Of a stretch of 16,392 nucleotides of DNA, positions 14,790 to 16,392 are shown in pieces (within the stretch, counting starts at the first letter, position 1; each line of letters begins with the position of its first letter). Source of the stretch: JAFGPS01 sp964570855 (GTDB taxonomy: Bacteria; Planctomycetota; Phycisphaerae; Sedimentisphaerales; Anaerobacaceae); the NCBI GenBank assembly GCA_964570855.1, contig CAZMZR010000075.1, forward strand, positions 1 through 16,392, in the 5' to 3' direction. Made by a program: the position numbers and the translations under genes. The notes beneath the pieces are model-generated. The model saw only the letters and a program-made list of their open reading frames with translations. It was not told the origin of the DNA and did no database searches.

Positions 14790-16304
14790 ATGAGCTTTGG
14801 AAAAATCTTTCAAATCATCGCTGTAGTATTGTTTATCGGATGTATGGTTCAGGCCGAGCCGTCGCTGACTATTTACAACCAGAATTTTGCCGTCGTGCGT
14901 GACCGGCTCGATCTCGACCTTCAAAAGGGCGAAAACGAAGTAAGTGTTACGGACATTACCGCACACCTGGAGCCGGATTCGGTTATCCTTCGAGACCCAA
15001 CGGGCAAACGGGCCATACAAATTCTCGAGCAGAACTATCGCAGTGACCCGGTTTCGCAGGGCCTGTTGCTCTCGCTTTATGAAGGCAGGGAAATTGATTT
15101 TCTTATCAACGTTGTCGAAGGCGAATCCAAAACGGTTCGCGGTAAAATTATTCGCAGCGGATATGTCCCTCACCAGTCTGGCATTAATCGATACGGCTCC
15201 CAGTACGCCCAGCGCCAGTATATTACAAGCACGAACAGCCAGCCGATTATCGAAGTTGAGGGCAAGCTGCGTTTCAACTTGCCGGGACTGCCATTGTTCC
15301 CGGCTCTGGCCGATGATACTATCCTCAAACCTACGATAAAATGGATATTGAACACCGACAAGCGGGGAAAGCTCGACGCCGAATTGAGCTATATCACCGG
15401 CGGGATGAGCTGGAAGGCGGATTACAGCATGCTCGCACAGAACGCCGACGACAGGATCGATGTAATCGGCTGGGTGACGGTTGATAATCAATCCGGCAGG
15501 ACCTTCGAGAATGCCAAAATCAAGCTCATGGCCGGAGACGTCAGTAAAATCCAGCAGGACCCGCATGCCATGTATGAAATGGCTTCCATGAGTGGTAGGG
15601 CATTTAATGGTCAAATGCCCGCCGCCGTCTCCGAGAAGGCGTTCGAGGACTATCATCTTTATACATTGAACCGCAAGACAATGCTTCATGACCGCGAGAC
15701 GAAACAGGTCGAATTCCTGCGGGCCAATAACGTCAGGGCCGAGCGTATTTATGTCTATGACGGGGCAAAAATTGACCGGAACCGGTATCGTGGATGGAAT
15801 TCCGACAATATAAGACGCAACCGGGACTACGGCACAGAATGCAATCCCAAAGTCTGGATCATGAAAGAATTCGAGAACACCGAGGACAATAACCTCGGCA
15901 TTCCACTGCCGCGTGGGATTGTACGGTTCTACAAGCGAGACGATGACGGCCAACTGGAGTTTACCGGCGAAAATATCATCGACCATACGCCGAAGGATGA
16001 AACCGTTCGTGTTTATACGGGCAACGCATTCGACCTGGTCGGCGAGAGAAAGAGAACGGATTACAGAATTAGCACATCCGATGACTGGCTGGATGAATCG
16101 TTCGAGATCAAGGTGCGTAACCGAAAGGAAAAGGATTCCGTCGAGATCAGGATTGTTGAGCATCTGTATCGATGGATTAACTGGGAAATCGTCGAAAAAT
16201 CCGATGATTTTGTTAAGACCGACAGCCGGACTATAGAATTTCGCGTCAACCTCGAACCTGGTCAGGAAAAAGTTGTTACTTACAAGGCCCATTATACATG
16301 GTAA
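14790..16304 (+). CDS. exported DUF4139 domain protein
   Basis: This 504-residue protein has a signal peptide (MSFGKIFQIIAVVLFIGCMVQA, cleavage likely before EPSLTIYN). FIGC at 15-18 is a poor lipobox, so a lipoprotein is less likely. The N-terminal half (LTIYNQNFAVVRDRLDLDLQKGENEVSVTDI onward) is the strand-rich region common in these proteins. The core signature YITGGMSWKADYSML (residues 201-215) with WVTVDNQSGRTFENAKIKLMAGDV (228-251) is diagnostic for DUF4139. The end, LEPGQEKVVTYKAHYTW, is a normal family C-terminus, so the gene is complete. Function is unknown; it probably acts in the cell envelope. The ATG at 14790 has AAGG eight bases upstream. A two-codon ATG-CAA-TGA overlaps the start. 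A 605-codon open frame runs antisense to it and is not considered real. Confidence 0.88.
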   Translation: MSFGKIFQIIAVVLFIGCMVQAEPSLTIYNQNFAVVRDRLDLDLQKGENEVSVTDITAHLEPDSVILRDPTGKRAIQILEQNYRSDPVSQGLLLSLYEGREIDFLINVVEGESKTVRGKIIRSGYVPHQSGINRYGSQYAQRQYITSTNSQPIIEVEGKLRFNLPGLPLFPALADDTILKPTIKWILNTDKRGKLDAELSYITGGMSWKADYSMLAQNADDRIDVIGWVTVDNQSGRTFENAKIKLMAGDVSKIQQDPHAMYEMASMSGRAFNGQMPAAVSEKAFEDYHLYTLNRKTMLHDRETKQVEFLRANNVRAERIYVYDGAKIDRNRYRGWNSDNIRRNRDYGTECNPKVWIMKEFENTEDNNLGIPLPRGIVRFYKRDDDGQLEFTGENIIDHTPKDETVRVYTGNAFDLVGERKRTDYRISTSDDWLDESFEIKVRNRKEKDSVEIRIVEHLYRWINWEIVEKSDDFVKTDSRTIEFRVNLEPGQEKVVTYKAHYTW

Positions 16305-16331
16305 TATTCCCGATTTAGGATTTTCGTTTTG

Positions 16332-16392
16332 AAACTTGTCCTGAGCCCGTTCGACTTCGCTCAGGGTGGACTTTGTCGAAGGATTGGCTTTG
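16332..16392. repeat. palindromic dispersed-repeat element at the right edge (probably incomplete)
   Basis: After the DUF4139 gene, CCTGAGC (16340-16346) pairs with GCTCAGG (16359-16365), and TTCGAC (16350-16355) pairs with GTCGAA (16375-16380), making interlocking inverted repeats. The wording TTGTCCTGAGC plus GTCGAAGGA looks like short palindromic repeats that I recall from intergenic regions of many environmental bacterial genomes. The element probably continues beyond the window. It could act as a transcript-end hairpin for the DUF4139 gene, but no T run follows. Copy number cannot be judged from one partial copy. Confidence 0.6.

Noticed and set aside
14475..16292. 605-codon open frame on the minus strand
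   Set aside because: It is antisense to the whole DUF4139 gene, which has a signal peptide, ribosome binding site and clear family signatures. The minus-strand translation shows no recognisable domain, and there is no good start for it.

Overview
The window is a stretch of bacterial chromosome with ordinary, mostly housekeeping or catabolic genes. I see no RNA gene, CRISPR array, insertion sequence, integrase or phage gene. Composition is moderate and slightly AT-leaning, and ribosome binding sites are of the usual AGGAG type. A split glycine decarboxylase (GcvPA/GcvPB), an exported GH2 beta-galactosidase-like enzyme, an exported DUF4139 protein, a YiaK-type sugar-acid dehydrogenase and a secreted PF00144 hydrolase together suggest a polysaccharide-degrading bacterium. 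A planctomycete of the Phycisphaerae/Sedimentisphaerales type is my best guess. This is inference from gene content, with no marker gene in the window to settle it.

Layout, left to right. Bases 1-278 hold the 3' end of a zinc-ribbon protein with a C-terminal hydrophobic segment. A small DUF1330 protein (329-622) follows, then a 244-base gap with no convincing gene, then a flavodoxin-fold FMN reductase with an incomplete iron-sulfur-type cysteine motif (867-1589) and a SAM-dependent methyltransferase (1650-2375). A secreted PF00144 serine hydrolase (2449-3720) and a YiaK-like 3-dehydro-L-gulonate 2-dehydrogenase (3737-4771) are 16 bases apart and probably co-transcribed. A secreted alkaline phosphatase stands alone at 4920-6068.

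The core of the window is a glycine cleavage operon, gcvT-gcvH-gcvPA-gcvPB (6248-10764). It opens with a TTG start behind a perfect ribosome binding site, and gcvPA and gcvPB are joined by an ATGA overlap. The L protein (lpd) and the lipoate genes are not in the window, so the system must draw on copies elsewhere. An AlkD-like DNA alkylation repeat protein (10850-11578) follows on the same strand.

The right part has an exported GH2 glycosidase on the minus strand (11623-14394), convergent with the alkD-like gene and divergent from an exported DUF4139 protein (14790-16304). The 395-base divergent region holds a good candidate promoter for the glycosidase. The last ~60 bases are an inverted-repeat element of a dispersed-repeat type that seems to run past the window edge.

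I found no previously undescribed multi-gene system. The points worth a second look are small: a substituted cysteine in the flavoprotein, an altered folate-site motif in GcvT, an orphan YiaK beside a secreted hydrolase, His/Trp active-site variants in the phosphatase, a two-codon reading frame before the DUF4139 gene, and the terminal repeat.
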